This document shows, one piece after another, positions 1 to 6,943 of a stretch of DNA of 64,000 nucleotides; within the stretch, counting starts at the first letter, position 1; each line of letters starts with the position of its first letter. Location: assembly GCF_018127965.1 (NCBI RefSeq), contig NZ_CP072349.1:433501-497500 (forward strand), written 5' to 3'. The notes under the pieces are model-generated. The model was not told the DNA's origin. It ran no database searches and saw only the letters and a list, made by a program, of their open reading frames with translations. The DNA is from Prevotella melaninogenica. GTDB taxonomy: Bacteria > Bacteroidota > Bacteroidia > Bacteroidales > Bacteroidaceae. A program made the translations under genes and the position numbers.

Positions 1-1554
1 CTCCCATATGAATCTTCTTGAAGATACTGTGCCGACGTATGAAGAATGACTACGTAGGTTTTGTTCTATCGTTGACAGCGTGCTATTCTCATTGTTATAT
101 CCGCTTCTGTCGAAGATACTGAAGACTGCACTCAAGCGTAAGAACATAATATTAGCACCTGCTTCAAAGGTGAAGGTCTTGGCGTCTCCACGTGAATCTT
201 TACCTGTGACCTTCTTGGGTTGCTCGATAAGAAACTCACGTCCTTCTATGATTTGTCTCGTGTCAATCATATTGTTGACAGCTGTGAAGAACATCGCCAG
301 CTTATCAGTGCTACGAATAAGTGACAACTGAAATTGCACCTTCTCTTGTACAATCTTGAAGAACTCATCGTAGGTGAATGGTAGGCGAAGGTTAGAGTAT
401 CGCTCGATTAGTTTGACTGTTCCCAAGAAGAGAGATGCTGTCTTCATCAGGCGGTCCATCTCGCCAGAGTTGATGAGGTCTTGCTTTAGTTCGTTATACG
501 CTTCTTGTTTAAGGCTTCTGAAATGGTCCATGAACATAGGACGAAGTTCCAGGATCTGAAGGAGCACGTTCGAAAGACCTATCTTGTTTGGGTCTTCAAT
601 AGTCTTCAGTTCTTCGAAGAGGCGCACTTCTTCTGGTGTGCGGTTTCGAGGCTTTGGCACCTCGCAAACAATCACACGACTCATAAGAGCGTTGTCATCA
701 CGTTGCGGTGTCTCTTGACCGCAGATGATGACAGGGGCAAACACCTTATCATTCTCAATCTCTCGTCCAGATGTACCTTTTCTCTTCTGTTTACCGTCAC
801 CGTCATATACGATACCTTTCAGAGCTTGGAACTTTGTATCGCTTATATCCTTGTTGTTGTATTCGTCAAGTACAACGGGGACATCTTTAAATGTACCCAT
901 AATGGTAGACATCGCAGCATCGGTACCAGTGTTAAGGTTGAAGATAGGTATATTAGGAGAAATGAATAGCGAGCGGATTGATATTGCTATCTGTGTCTTA
1001 CCAGACGACATCGGACCCATAAAAAATGGAGCGGTGAAAAGTCTATCGATGCAGTGGATGTTGCTTCTGAAGGCGCACATAATTGCAAAAACTAAAGCCC
1101 ATTTACCATTGTCATTAATCTTATACACCTGGTCCATCAGTGATGCCCACTTTTCGAAGCTGACCTTCTTCTCAGCTGGAACCTCTTTATATACAAGCTG
1201 ACTGATAAGCTCGTACTTATCTGATTGCTTACCACTACCTGCATAGATAGTTGAAAAAGCAGGAAGATAGTAATTGTTTTTATTGTGCGTAACCACACCC
1301 AGTTCATTAACGGGGTCGAATACCCACTGACCGTCGATATTGTGGAAGATACCATTCGCAAAGGCAAAGAACTGTTCATCTGTCTTTCGACTCATACCTT
1401 CGCTCTGCTGATTACCGTAGATTTTCACCTCCGAACACATTACGAAGTGGCGACTCATATATGTTTTGATTGCCTTCCATTGCCACTCTTCACCATTGAA
1501 GTTCACAGCTTCGTAATTGATTAATACCTCCTCAATCGAGGACATCTTCAGCAT
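1..1554 (-). CDS. Phage-type replicative helicase / ATPase (C-terminus beyond window)
   Basis: An open frame of 518 codons enters from beyond position 1 and has its first ATG at 1554. It has a Walker A motif GPMSSGKT at residues 180-187 and a Walker B-like VPVVLDEY at 225-232, as in the P-loop ATPases paired with primases in phages and plasmids. It probably unwinds DNA during element replication. The ATG lies 18 bases below the primase stop codon. The same reading frame continues upstream of the ATG (IEIPSKAMLKM) into a short TATATATA tract inside the end of the primase gene, so the two may once have formed, or may still form, one primase-helicase polypeptide. No stop occurs in the visible part. 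The exact helicase superfamily is not certain. Confidence 0.8.
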   Translation of the reverse strand, partial: MLKMSSIEEVLINYEAVNFNGEEWQWKAIKTYMSRHFVMCSEVKIYGNQQSEGMSRKTDEQFFAFANGIFHNIDGQWVFDPVNELGVVTHNKNNYYLPAFSTIYAGSGKQSDKYELISQLVYKEVPAEKKVSFEKWASLMDQVYKINDNGKWALVFAIMCAFRSNIHCIDRLFTAPFFMGPMSSGKTQIAISIRSLFISPNIPIFNLNTGTDAAMSTIMGTFKDVPVVLDEYNNKDISDTKFQALKGIVYDGDGKQKRKGTSGREIENDKVFAPVIICGQETPQRDDNALMSRVIVCEVPKPRNRTPEEVRLFEELKTIEDPNKIGLSNVLLQILELRPMFMDHFRSLKQEAYNELKQDLINSGEMDRLMKTASLFLGTVKLIERYSNLRLPFTYDEFFKIVQEKVQFQLSLIRSTDKLAMFFTAVNNMIDTRQIIEGREFLIEQPKKVTGKDSRGDAKTFTFEAGANIMFLRLSAVFSIFDRSGYNNENSTLSTIEQNLRSHSSYVGTVSSRRFIWE

Positions 1555-1571
1555 TGCTTTAGAAGGTATTT

Positions 1572-3704
1572 CTATATATACATAGGTGTCTCGTAATATC
1601 TACGATTGATGCGCAGCACACGCTTATTCTGTTCGAAATCATCTGAAAAGATATGGAGTAATGGTGTCATGAAGAAGTCAGCGACTTGTGTCATACCATT
1701 ACCATTCTTGTTGCGAAACATGTAGCACACTGGCTCGCTCTTCTTGTTGAGTCGTGGATAATAGCCACTCTCTTTCCACATCCTCTTGTACTCTTCGTTC
1801 TCTTGTACATAGTCTGGAGGGTCGTTCACATCGAACTCTTCGTCATCGAGGTTGTCTGCTTGCATACTCACCTTCATTGCAGACTTACGCTTGAGGACGA
1901 AAGGTTTTCTAAGCTCGTCAAACTGACCCTTGGTCAGATTGAGGTAAAAACAATAATTAGCCTTGTTAACAGTTATAACTGTGTCATCAGCGTAAGAAGA
2001 TAACTCGATGCATCGTGAGATTAATGGAACACGGTTGCCCCGAAAATCGCGAAGAAACACACCATGAGTATCCATGTAATTGTCTAAAAAAGATATTGTG
2101 CTGCCAATAGAATTAAAATCTATTCTGATACCAGCACGATACATATCTGCAAGTGCATGTAAGTAGTCGCTTTCTTCACCGTCTTTGGTCAGGGAACATC
2201 CGATGTCAGAAGACTCGAAGTAGCAGCAGATGCGACGTAATTCTTGAATATCATTACTTGAAGGACGACCTGAAACGTATACGATAGGTTCTTCGCCATA
2301 GCCATCGAGAAATTCCTGCATAATAGACGTAATTCTTGCAGGAGAATCATTTTTGAGATTCTCTTTAAGAGCGTCAAGCCCAAAGATACCAGACGGTGTA
2401 TTTGTTTGCTCGATCGATTCTTTTAAATTGGTACGAATGCTTCGCACCTTATTGTCTATTATTCCGATTTTACTTCGGAAATCTTCCGCAATTGATTTGA
2501 TATATTCCAAACCCAGAACAGAGTCTTGCACACACGCTACGAGGGAACAGATGGAGTTCAAGCAGTCTGTGATAACTGTCTCATCCTTGTAGCCTCGTGG
2601 AAGAATCATACGCTTGAACGCCTTTGGGAAAGGTTCTGTGAGTTCCTTTAACTTCTTGCTTGTAAGGCTGCCGTGTGCTTTAGCGAACTCGTCTGGGTCC
2701 ATACCTTTTTCAAGACGGATGCAGCGCACCTTTACCCCAGCCTTCAAAAGCAGCTCACAGTTCTTTAACGATGCCTTGACACCAGCAGGGTCGGCATCGT
2801 AAATCATTATGATGTCATCTGTGAAGCGAAGTAGTAATTTCACTTGATCTTCAGTGAATGCGGTGCCACTTCCACCTATAACATTCTCGACACCTACCTT
2901 ATGCAGAGACATTACGTCAAACTGACCTTCGACAAGATAAGCAAAGCCTGTCTTACCAATACTCTTGCGTGCCTGGTATAATCCGAATATGTGCTTACCT
3001 TTTGTAAACAGAGGCGTTTCGCCTGTGTTTACATATTTACCTGTCTTGTCATTTGGAGTTACAATTCGCCCAGAGAATCCTACGACATGACCTTGCATGT
3101 CGTAGAAAGGAAACATTAAGCGGTCACGGAACCTGTCGTATAAGCGACCTTCGCTATTCCCAAGTACATCTACTTCTTGCAGTAATTCTTGTGAATAACC
3201 AGCTCTTGACAGCTCTGTAAGAGCAAGATTACCCATAGGAGCATAACCAACACCGAAGTCGGTCAATGCTTTGTCGGGAAGACTATATCCACGTGATGCA
3301 AGGAAACTCTCTGCTTGCGCAAGGTTCTTCTGAAAGAACTTTGCAGCAGCGTCTATTGCGATGCGCTGCGCTTCCTTTTTCTTGTAGGCAGCTTCTTCCT
3401 CTGGTGTGAGTTCCTTGGTAGGGAACTCAATGCCTGCTTGATTAGCACACCAGCGCAGAGCCTCTATGAAGCTTAGGTTTAGGTGATGTTGTACAAAGGA
3501 TATAACATCTCCACTCGCTCCACACACGAAGCAGTGGTAAGTCTGTCTTGATGGGCTGACGACCATAGATGGCGAATGGTCATCATGGAAAGGGCACACG
3601 CCCTTATAGTTCGCACCTGTCTTGTGCAGGCGAGTAAAGGTTTCTATTACATTTACAATGTTTAGAGCTGACTTTACCTTTTCAATGAAATTTTTATCTA
3701 TCAT
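1572..3704 (-). CDS. DnaG-type DNA primase (CHC2 zinc finger + TOPRIM)
   Basis: The 710-residue protein should make RNA primers for replication of the element. The N-terminus has a CHC2 zinc ribbon with C37, H40, C58 and C61. The TOPRIM core follows, with the acidic motif VEGQFD at 258-263 and YDADPAG at 302-308. The region after about residue 340 has no motif I recognise. Start at 3704 is supported by the tight fit to the previous reading frame (stop at 3710-3712). The gene ends in ETPMYI-stop within a (TA)4 tract. A -1 frame change there continues smoothly into the downstream helicase, so the stop may be a recent frameshift or a sequencing error. Chromosomal DnaG is a different gene; this copy belongs to the element. 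Confidence 0.9.
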   Translation of the reverse strand: MIDKNFIEKVKSALNIVNVIETFTRLHKTGANYKGVCPFHDDHSPSMVVSPSRQTYHCFVCGASGDVISFVQHHLNLSFIEALRWCANQAGIEFPTKELTPEEEAAYKKKEAQRIAIDAAAKFFQKNLAQAESFLASRGYSLPDKALTDFGVGYAPMGNLALTELSRAGYSQELLQEVDVLGNSEGRLYDRFRDRLMFPFYDMQGHVVGFSGRIVTPNDKTGKYVNTGETPLFTKGKHIFGLYQARKSIGKTGFAYLVEGQFDVMSLHKVGVENVIGGSGTAFTEDQVKLLLRFTDDIIMIYDADPAGVKASLKNCELLLKAGVKVRCIRLEKGMDPDEFAKAHGSLTSKKLKELTEPFPKAFKRMILPRGYKDETVITDCLNSICSLVACVQDSVLGLEYIKSIAEDFRSKIGIIDNKVRSIRTNLKESIEQTNTPSGIFGLDALKENLKNDSPARITSIMQEFLDGYGEEPIVYVSGRPSSNDIQELRRICCYFESSDIGCSLTKDGEESDYLHALADMYRAGIRIDFNSIGSTISFLDNYMDTHGVFLRDFRGNRVPLISRCIELSSYADDTVITVNKANYCFYLNLTKGQFDELRKPFVLKRKSAMKVSMQADNLDDEEFDVNDPPDYVQENEEYKRMWKESGYYPRLNKKSEPVCYMFRNKNGNGMTQVADFFMTPLLHIFSDDFEQNKRVLRINRRYYETPMYI

Positions 3705-3709
3705 ATTCC

Positions 3710-3820
3710 TTATTCTTCATTTTCCTCGAACAAATCCAATTGGCGTGAGTCAAGTGCTTCTTGCAAAGTTACGCCTAAGTATTCAGCTACCGCAGCATAC
3801 TCCTTACTGTGATGTTTTTT
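3710..3820 (-). other. -1 frame extension of the upstream HTH-like gene (A_AAA_AAC site)
   Basis: This is the overlapping reading frame reached if ribosomes slip back one base at the A_AAA_AAC heptamer (3814-3820, minus strand), or if the A6 run should be A7. It encodes HHSKEYAAVAEYLGV followed by about 22 more residues rich in acidic residues (ending DLFEENEE), with the stop at 3710-3712. The sequence reads as the second half of a helix-turn-helix and restores the tight gene spacing seen in the rest of the operon. Whether it is translated by programmed frameshifting or marks an indel cannot be told from one sequence. Confidence 0.6.
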
Positions 3821-4119
3821 CGTCCATAGTATAAGTCCCAAAAACGACGTTGATTAATTCCCGTTTCTGTGTAAAATGTTCTTGTAGGCGTGAAGTCTTC
3901 GGGGTGTCGGTACTTTATCTTCAACATTTCCATAAGGATATTGCGCTTGACTTGCAATCCGACAGTAAGGCGATTGCGCAATGCAAAGAGGCGAACAGAC
4001 ATAGCACTTCTATTCAATGCTCTTCCCATCTGTTCAAATGACAGCTTACCAAGATTATTCTTGACAAAGGTAGCATCACCTTCTGTCCACCGTTTATTAG
4101 CTATTTTGTTTCTAATCAT
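3787..4119 (-). CDS. HTH-like element protein, broken or frameshifted near its end
   Basis: The 110-residue frame begins with a SANT/Myb-like segment (residues about 11-50, WTEGDATFVKNNLGKLS) and then enters a second region, GINQRRFWDLYYGRK, that looks like the start of a Cro-type HTH. It stops at 3787, leaving 82 untranslated bases before the primase. At 3814-3820 the mRNA carries A AAA AAC in the correct phase. A -1 shift there continues as HHSKEYAAVAEYLGV and on to a stop at 3710-3712, five bases before the primase ATG. The long form would be about 136 residues and completes the helix-turn-helix. It is probably a DNA-binding regulator or replication accessory protein; the exact function is unknown. 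Confidence 0.65.
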   Translation of the reverse strand: MIRNKIANKRWTEGDATFVKNNLGKLSFEQMGRALNRSAMSVRLFALRNRLTVGLQVKRNILMEMLKIKYRHPEDFTPTRTFYTETGINQRRFWDLYYGRKNITVRSMLR

Positions 4120-4151
4120 ATCTATAGGAGTCTAAGTTAAGAAAATAATAT

Positions 4152-4343
4152 CTAAACATCCTTCAGAAACAGCACATGGTTGTACTGGAGGTCAAAACAC
4201 AAAATCGTTGTAGCTTCGGTTGGATGAATGCGCCCAAGTTGAACCTGAGCGTATATCCGTAGAGCTTCGTGTAATAATCGAAGTTCTCGTTCTGAAAGGT
4301 CTTGTATGGAGAATTTTCCCCAGTTATCTTTATCTATAAACAT
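4152..4343 (-). CDS. Small hypothetical protein of the element
   Basis: A 63-residue protein with a helical, hydrophilic N-terminal half (FSIQDLSERELRLLHEALRIYA) and a more hydrophobic tail (TTILCFDLQYNHVLFL). There is no signal peptide and I recognise no family. The start overlaps the end of the preceding small gene by 10 bases, which suggests translational coupling. It sits in the leftward early operon between two other small genes. The role is unknown. Confidence 0.6.
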   Translation of the reverse strand: MFIDKDNWGKFSIQDLSERELRLLHEALRIYAQVQLGRIHPTEATTILCFDLQYNHVLFLKDV

Positions 4344-4501
4344 TTCTTTCTTAGATATTCTGTCACATCCTGCCTGATTTCCTTTCGTAGTGACGGAGGT
4401 AATGTTAACTTTTGATTAGGAGCCTTGTAAGAAAACTGAAAAGACATCCTAAAACCCATTTTGCGGATTGCCTTTTTTCTAACTTTTCTAATGCTGGTCA
4501 T
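4334..4501 (-). CDS. Very small basic protein (55 residues)
   Basis: Reading frame ATG 4501 to TAG 4334. The product begins MTSIRKVRKKAIRKMGFR and is strongly basic throughout its N-terminal half, with a second helix-like part EIRQDVTEYLRKK. It starts two bases after the stop of the 84-residue gene and overlaps the next gene by 10 bases, exactly the packing shown by its neighbours. That packing is the main reason to believe it. It might bind nucleic acid, but this rests on charge alone. Confidence 0.6.
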   Translation of the reverse strand: MTSIRKVRKKAIRKMGFRMSFQFSYKAPNQKLTLPPSLRKEIRQDVTEYLRKKCL

Positions 4502-4503
4502 AG

Positions 4504-4758
4504 TTATTCAAATTTAAGGTCATACAATTTGTTTCTTTCCAGCGAGCTACCAAAGACTCCTACAAGGTCACCATCTTCTTTATTTTCTCTCCATTCAAAT
4601 TCAGTAGAGAAACCCTCTCCTTTTTCATTCCAAATGATACCTTCATTCTCGAGATGACCCGTCGCTTGGCGGACATGTCCATGGCTTAGTTTCATCTCGT
4701 CGATTACGATAGCTAAGCCTAATAAGTCAATTGCTTTTTCAAATTCCTTTGTTTTCAT
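4504..4758 (-). CDS. Small hypothetical element protein (84 residues)
   Basis: A soluble acidic protein whose first half is helical (KEFEKAIDLLGLAIVIDEMKL) and whose second half is rich in charged and aromatic residues (EFEWRENKEDGDLVGVFGSS). There is no membrane segment or known motif. Its ATG overlaps the stop of the preceding 42-residue Cys-rich gene in an ATGA arrangement, so it is almost certainly co-translated. Function unknown. Confidence 0.6.
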   Translation of the reverse strand: MKTKEFEKAIDLLGLAIVIDEMKLSHGHVRQATGHLENEGIIWNEKGEGFSTEFEWRENKEDGDLVGVFGSSLERNKLYDLKFE

Positions 4759-4883
4759 AAGATTGTTTTATTTGTTTTACATTCTTTTTCCGTAGAATAC
4801 TGAACATACTTTTCAAGTAAGGTACAGTAAATACCATTTATGCACATGCGATGAGAATCACAGTTTAGACATTCTTTATGCAT
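4755..4883 (-). CDS. Cys-rich mini-protein (42 residues), probable zinc knuckle
   Basis: Reading frame ATG 4883 to TGA 4755. The sequence starts MHKECLNCDSHRMCINGIYC and ends with another Cys (STEKECKTN), giving five cysteines and two histidines in 42 residues. CxxC followed by C(x5)C suggests a small metal-binding fold. It overlaps the upstream HTH gene by eight bases and the downstream gene by four (ATGA). I recall similar short Cys-rich proteins in Bacteroidales elements but cannot name a family. Confidence 0.65.
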   Translation of the reverse strand: MHKECLNCDSHRMCINGIYCTLLEKYVQYSTEKECKTNKTIL

Positions 4884-5073
4884 CAGGGAAGAGCTCGTTT
4901 TCAGGTATGTTAAGATAGTCTGAGATTACCTTTCTCTTCTGTGGGGCTGGAGTAAAGTCGCCCCTTAACCATCTATAGACAGTACTTTCATTAACACGGC
5001 ATAACTTCATAATCTTTGATATCTCTTCTTTGCGCTGATTAGGAAGAGAATATATGTACTCTTTGAATCTCAT
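4876..5073 (-). CDS. Cro-like HTH protein, first gene of the leftward early operon
   Basis: 65 residues with a helix-turn-helix in the middle (EEISKIMKLCRVNESTVYRW) and a second helix ending in NIPENELFPDA. This is the size and shape of a phage Cro or a Bacteroides element repressor. It is divergent from the repressor-like gene at 5223, with 149 bases of palindrome-rich DNA between them, as expected for a bistable switch. Its stop codon lies inside the start of the next gene. Confidence 0.75.
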   Translation of the reverse strand: MRFKEYIYSLPNQRKEEISKIMKLCRVNESTVYRWLRGDFTPAPQKRKVISDYLNIPENELFPDA

Positions 5074-5097
5074 TTTTATTTTTTTATATTCATTTTA

Positions 5098-5214
5098 TTG
5101 CGCCCTCGATATATTTTTATTATTTTCGTGGCGCAAGTAATACTTGCGTAGCGCAAAGGTCTAACATTTATTTGAAATAACAAAATAAATGAGAGATTAT
5201 TTCTCTCATTTATT
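5098..5214. promoter_or_regulatory. Divergent switch region with operator palindromes
   Basis: Two clear inverted repeats lie between the divergent HTH genes. CGCAAGTAATACTTGCG (5132-5148) is a 17-bp palindrome with extra GCGCAA/TTGCGC half-sites at 5098 and 5151. A 13-bp perfect inverted repeat beginning AATAAATGAGAGA occupies 5184-5196 and 5202-5214 and ends eight bases before the repressor ATG. These are the likely binding sites of the two flanking regulators; the second may also form an mRNA hairpin over the start site. Confidence 0.6.
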
Positions 5215-5222
5215 AAAAAATA

Positions 5223-5594
5223 ATGAAAATGGAAGAAGAAACTATTACTAATCGCATCGTTCAATTGATGAACAAAGAAGGGCATACGATAAATACGTTC
5301 GCTCGAAAATTGAATATATCTTGGACTTCGGCTAATAATATCATCACTGGTCGCAACGCACCTAATTATGAAACCATAGTTAAGATTTTAACGAGTTTTG
5401 AAAACATTGATGCTAACTGGTTGATAATGGGGCAGGAAAGACGAGAAGAAACTAATGAGGATAAACTTTATTCTGTTATTTCGATGCAACAGAAAACCAT
5501 AGAAAATCAACAGAGAACAATAGACCGATTAACAGCGAAGCTCGTTGAAAACGTATCTGAAGATTCTGTTAAAAAAGTGGCGGATGTCGTATAA
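5223..5594 (+). CDS. Phage-repressor-like HTH protein with C-terminal coiled coil
   Basis: 123 residues. Residues about 8-65 form a Cro/CI-type helix-turn-helix (INTFARKLNISWTSANNII, then NYETIVKILTSF). The rest, from about 80, is a heptad-like helix (MQQKTIENQQRTIDRLTAK) suited to dimerisation. No S24 peptidase domain is present, so it would not self-cleave like LexA-type repressors. Divergent orientation from the early operon makes it the best candidate for the lysogeny repressor. Confidence 0.75.
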   Translation: MKMEEETITNRIVQLMNKEGHTINTFARKLNISWTSANNIITGRNAPNYETIVKILTSFENIDANWLIMGQERREETNEDKLYSVISMQQKTIENQQRTIDRLTAKLVENVSEDSVKKVADVV

Positions 5595-5815
5595 TTAAGA
5601 TGCGCCTAAAAGGTTTTTAAGAGTGTTTTTACGGTGTTTTTATTCAAACATTTTAATTAAAAAATCACTCAAATATTTGATAGTAAAGACAATGTAAGAT
5701 TTATATTGTCGGTGAAAACTCGGTGAAAATTAACTAAGAACTAAAAATAACCCTATTGAATATCAGCAAGTTAGAAAGGTGAAATCTAAATCTGAAATCT
5801 GGTCATCCCGACAGA
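5595..5815. other. Probable element-chromosome junction, no gene
   Basis: AT-rich DNA with no credible reading frame. A tandem TCGGTGAAAA pair occurs at about 5709-5730, which could be an integrase arm site. The attachment site of the element should fall here, but without the other end its core cannot be defined. Confidence 0.35.
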
Positions 5816-5850
5816 AAAAGGGAAGAAGCCGTCTGGTTTCTTCCCTTTTT
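5816..5850. terminator. Bidirectional intrinsic terminator
   Basis: A perfect 13-bp stem (AAAAAGGGAAGAA with its complement) closes a nine-base loop, with A-runs and T-runs on both sides. It can end transcripts from the repressor side and from the dihydrouridine synthase gene. Short GGCTAATTAGCC-type palindromes follow at 5861-5900. Confidence 0.85.
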
Positions 5851-5909
5851 GGTTTTATTGGGCTAATTAGCCTTATTAGCCTAATTAGGCCTATAAGCCT
5901 TATTAATTA

Positions 5910-6866
5910 TCATTCTCTTAGTTTTTCTCTGCAATCTTCAAGGATTGCCATCAACTCATCCATCTTTGTTGTGCGCAACATAGCGATGCGTGTCTTCTTA
6001 AAATCAGGGATTCCTTTGAAGATTGGCGATGCTGCTAAGTGTCGACGTGTGTGCAAGATACCACGATGTTCGTCGATACGTTCCACATTAATGCGTAGCA
6101 TTTCTTCAAGTATATCTATCTTGTCATCGATAGTCAACTGCTTCTCACCTTGATTAAAGAGCCACGGACAGCCGAAGGTTGCACGACCAATCATCACCGC
6201 ATCAACACCATAACGGTCAAACTTCTCGTGCGCTTCTTCAATACTTGTAACATCACCATTGCCAATGATGGGGATATGGATGCGTGGATTGTTCTTCACC
6301 TCACCAATCAATGTCCAGTCAGCTTCGCCTGTATACATCTGTGCGCGAGTACGTCCATGAATGGTTAATGCCTGTATACCACAGTCTTGTAGCTGTTCTG
6401 CAAGGTCGGTAATAATCAAATTATCGTTGTCCCAACCTAATCGAGTCTTCACAGTGACAGGTGTGTTGACAGCCTTTACCACCTCTCGTGTGATATCAAG
6501 TAGCAGTGGGATGTTCTTCAACATACCAGAGCCAGCACCCTTGTTAGCCACTTTCTTCACCGGACAACCAAAGTTAATGTCAATCACATCGGGCTTTACC
6601 TGTTCTACAATCTTGGCTGCTTCAACCATTGAAGCTACATCTCTGCCGTATATCTGTATGCCTACAGGGCGCTCACTATCGTCAATGACTATCTTTGCAA
6701 GTGTTGATTTGATATTACGGATAACTGCATCAGCCGACACAAACTCCGTATATACCATGGCTGCACCGAAGCGTTTGCACATCTTTCGGAAGCCAATATC
6801 CGTCACATCTTCCATTGGAGCCAAGAATAGTGGGCGTTCCCCCAAATCTATTGTTCCTATTTTCAT
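5910..6866 (-). CDS. dusB: tRNA-dihydrouridine synthase, DusB type
   Basis: An FMN enzyme that reduces uridine to dihydrouridine in tRNA D-loops. The 318-residue product shows the N-terminal barrel start PLFLAPMEDVTD (12-23), the catalytic cysteine in INFGCPVKK (C101) and the phosphate-binding IIGNGDV. I place the start at 6866 instead of the longer frame at 6917 because a -7 promoter box (TACCTTTG, 6872-6879) ends only six bases upstream, so the longer form could not be transcribed from it. The gene lies next to the mobile element; dus genes are known integration targets for some elements, though usually at the other end of the gene. Confidence 0.93.
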   Translation of the reverse strand: MKIGTIDLGERPLFLAPMEDVTDIGFRKMCKRFGAAMVYTEFVSADAVIRNIKSTLAKIVIDDSERPVGIQIYGRDVASMVEAAKIVEQVKPDVIDINFGCPVKKVANKGAGSGMLKNIPLLLDITREVVKAVNTPVTVKTRLGWDNDNLIITDLAEQLQDCGIQALTIHGRTRAQMYTGEADWTLIGEVKNNPRIHIPIIGNGDVTSIEEAHEKFDRYGVDAVMIGRATFGCPWLFNQGEKQLTIDDKIDILEEMLRINVERIDEHRGILHTRRHLAASPIFKGIPDFKKTRIAMLRTTKMDELMAILEDCREKLRE

Positions 6867-6871
6867 AGGTG

Positions 6872-6879
6872 CAAAGGTA
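6872..6879 (-). promoter_or_regulatory. -7 box of dusB promoter, nearly leaderless
   Basis: TACCTTTG matches the Bacteroidota -7 consensus. Transcription would start about at the ATG (6866), giving little or no leader. Confidence 0.6.
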
Positions 6880-6943
6880 ACGAAAAGGCTTTGAATAGTA
6901 AAGGAGTAAGAAGGCAAAAAAGCAAAAAGAGGGAATGTTTTAA

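Larger units (their letters stand above)
1..5760. mobile_element. Right end of a prophage or integrative element (early/replication module)
   Basis: The stretch holds a divergent pair of small HTH genes and a leftward run of at least eight tightly overlapping genes ending in a CHC2 primase and a Walker-type helicase. This is the usual layout of a temperate phage switch plus early replication operon in Bacteroidales. Ordinary chromosomal genes begin with the dihydrouridine synthase at 5910. The outer boundary should lie between the end of the repressor gene (5594) and the hairpin at 5816. No integrase, structural genes or attachment repeat can be seen, because the rest of the element lies left of the window. 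Phage versus conjugative element cannot be decided from this part. Confidence 0.75.

Noticed and set aside
3850..4135. Plus-strand frames opposite the HTH-like gene
   Set aside because: They are antisense to a coherent operon and have no similarity to known proteins.
5595..5910. tRNA gene as integration target at the element border
   Set aside because: No cloverleaf or conserved tRNA words (GTTCRANNC) are seen there.
6867..6917. 17-residue extension of the Dus protein
   Set aside because: It lies upstream of the -7 box; family alignment from memory begins at MKIGTIDLGERPLF.
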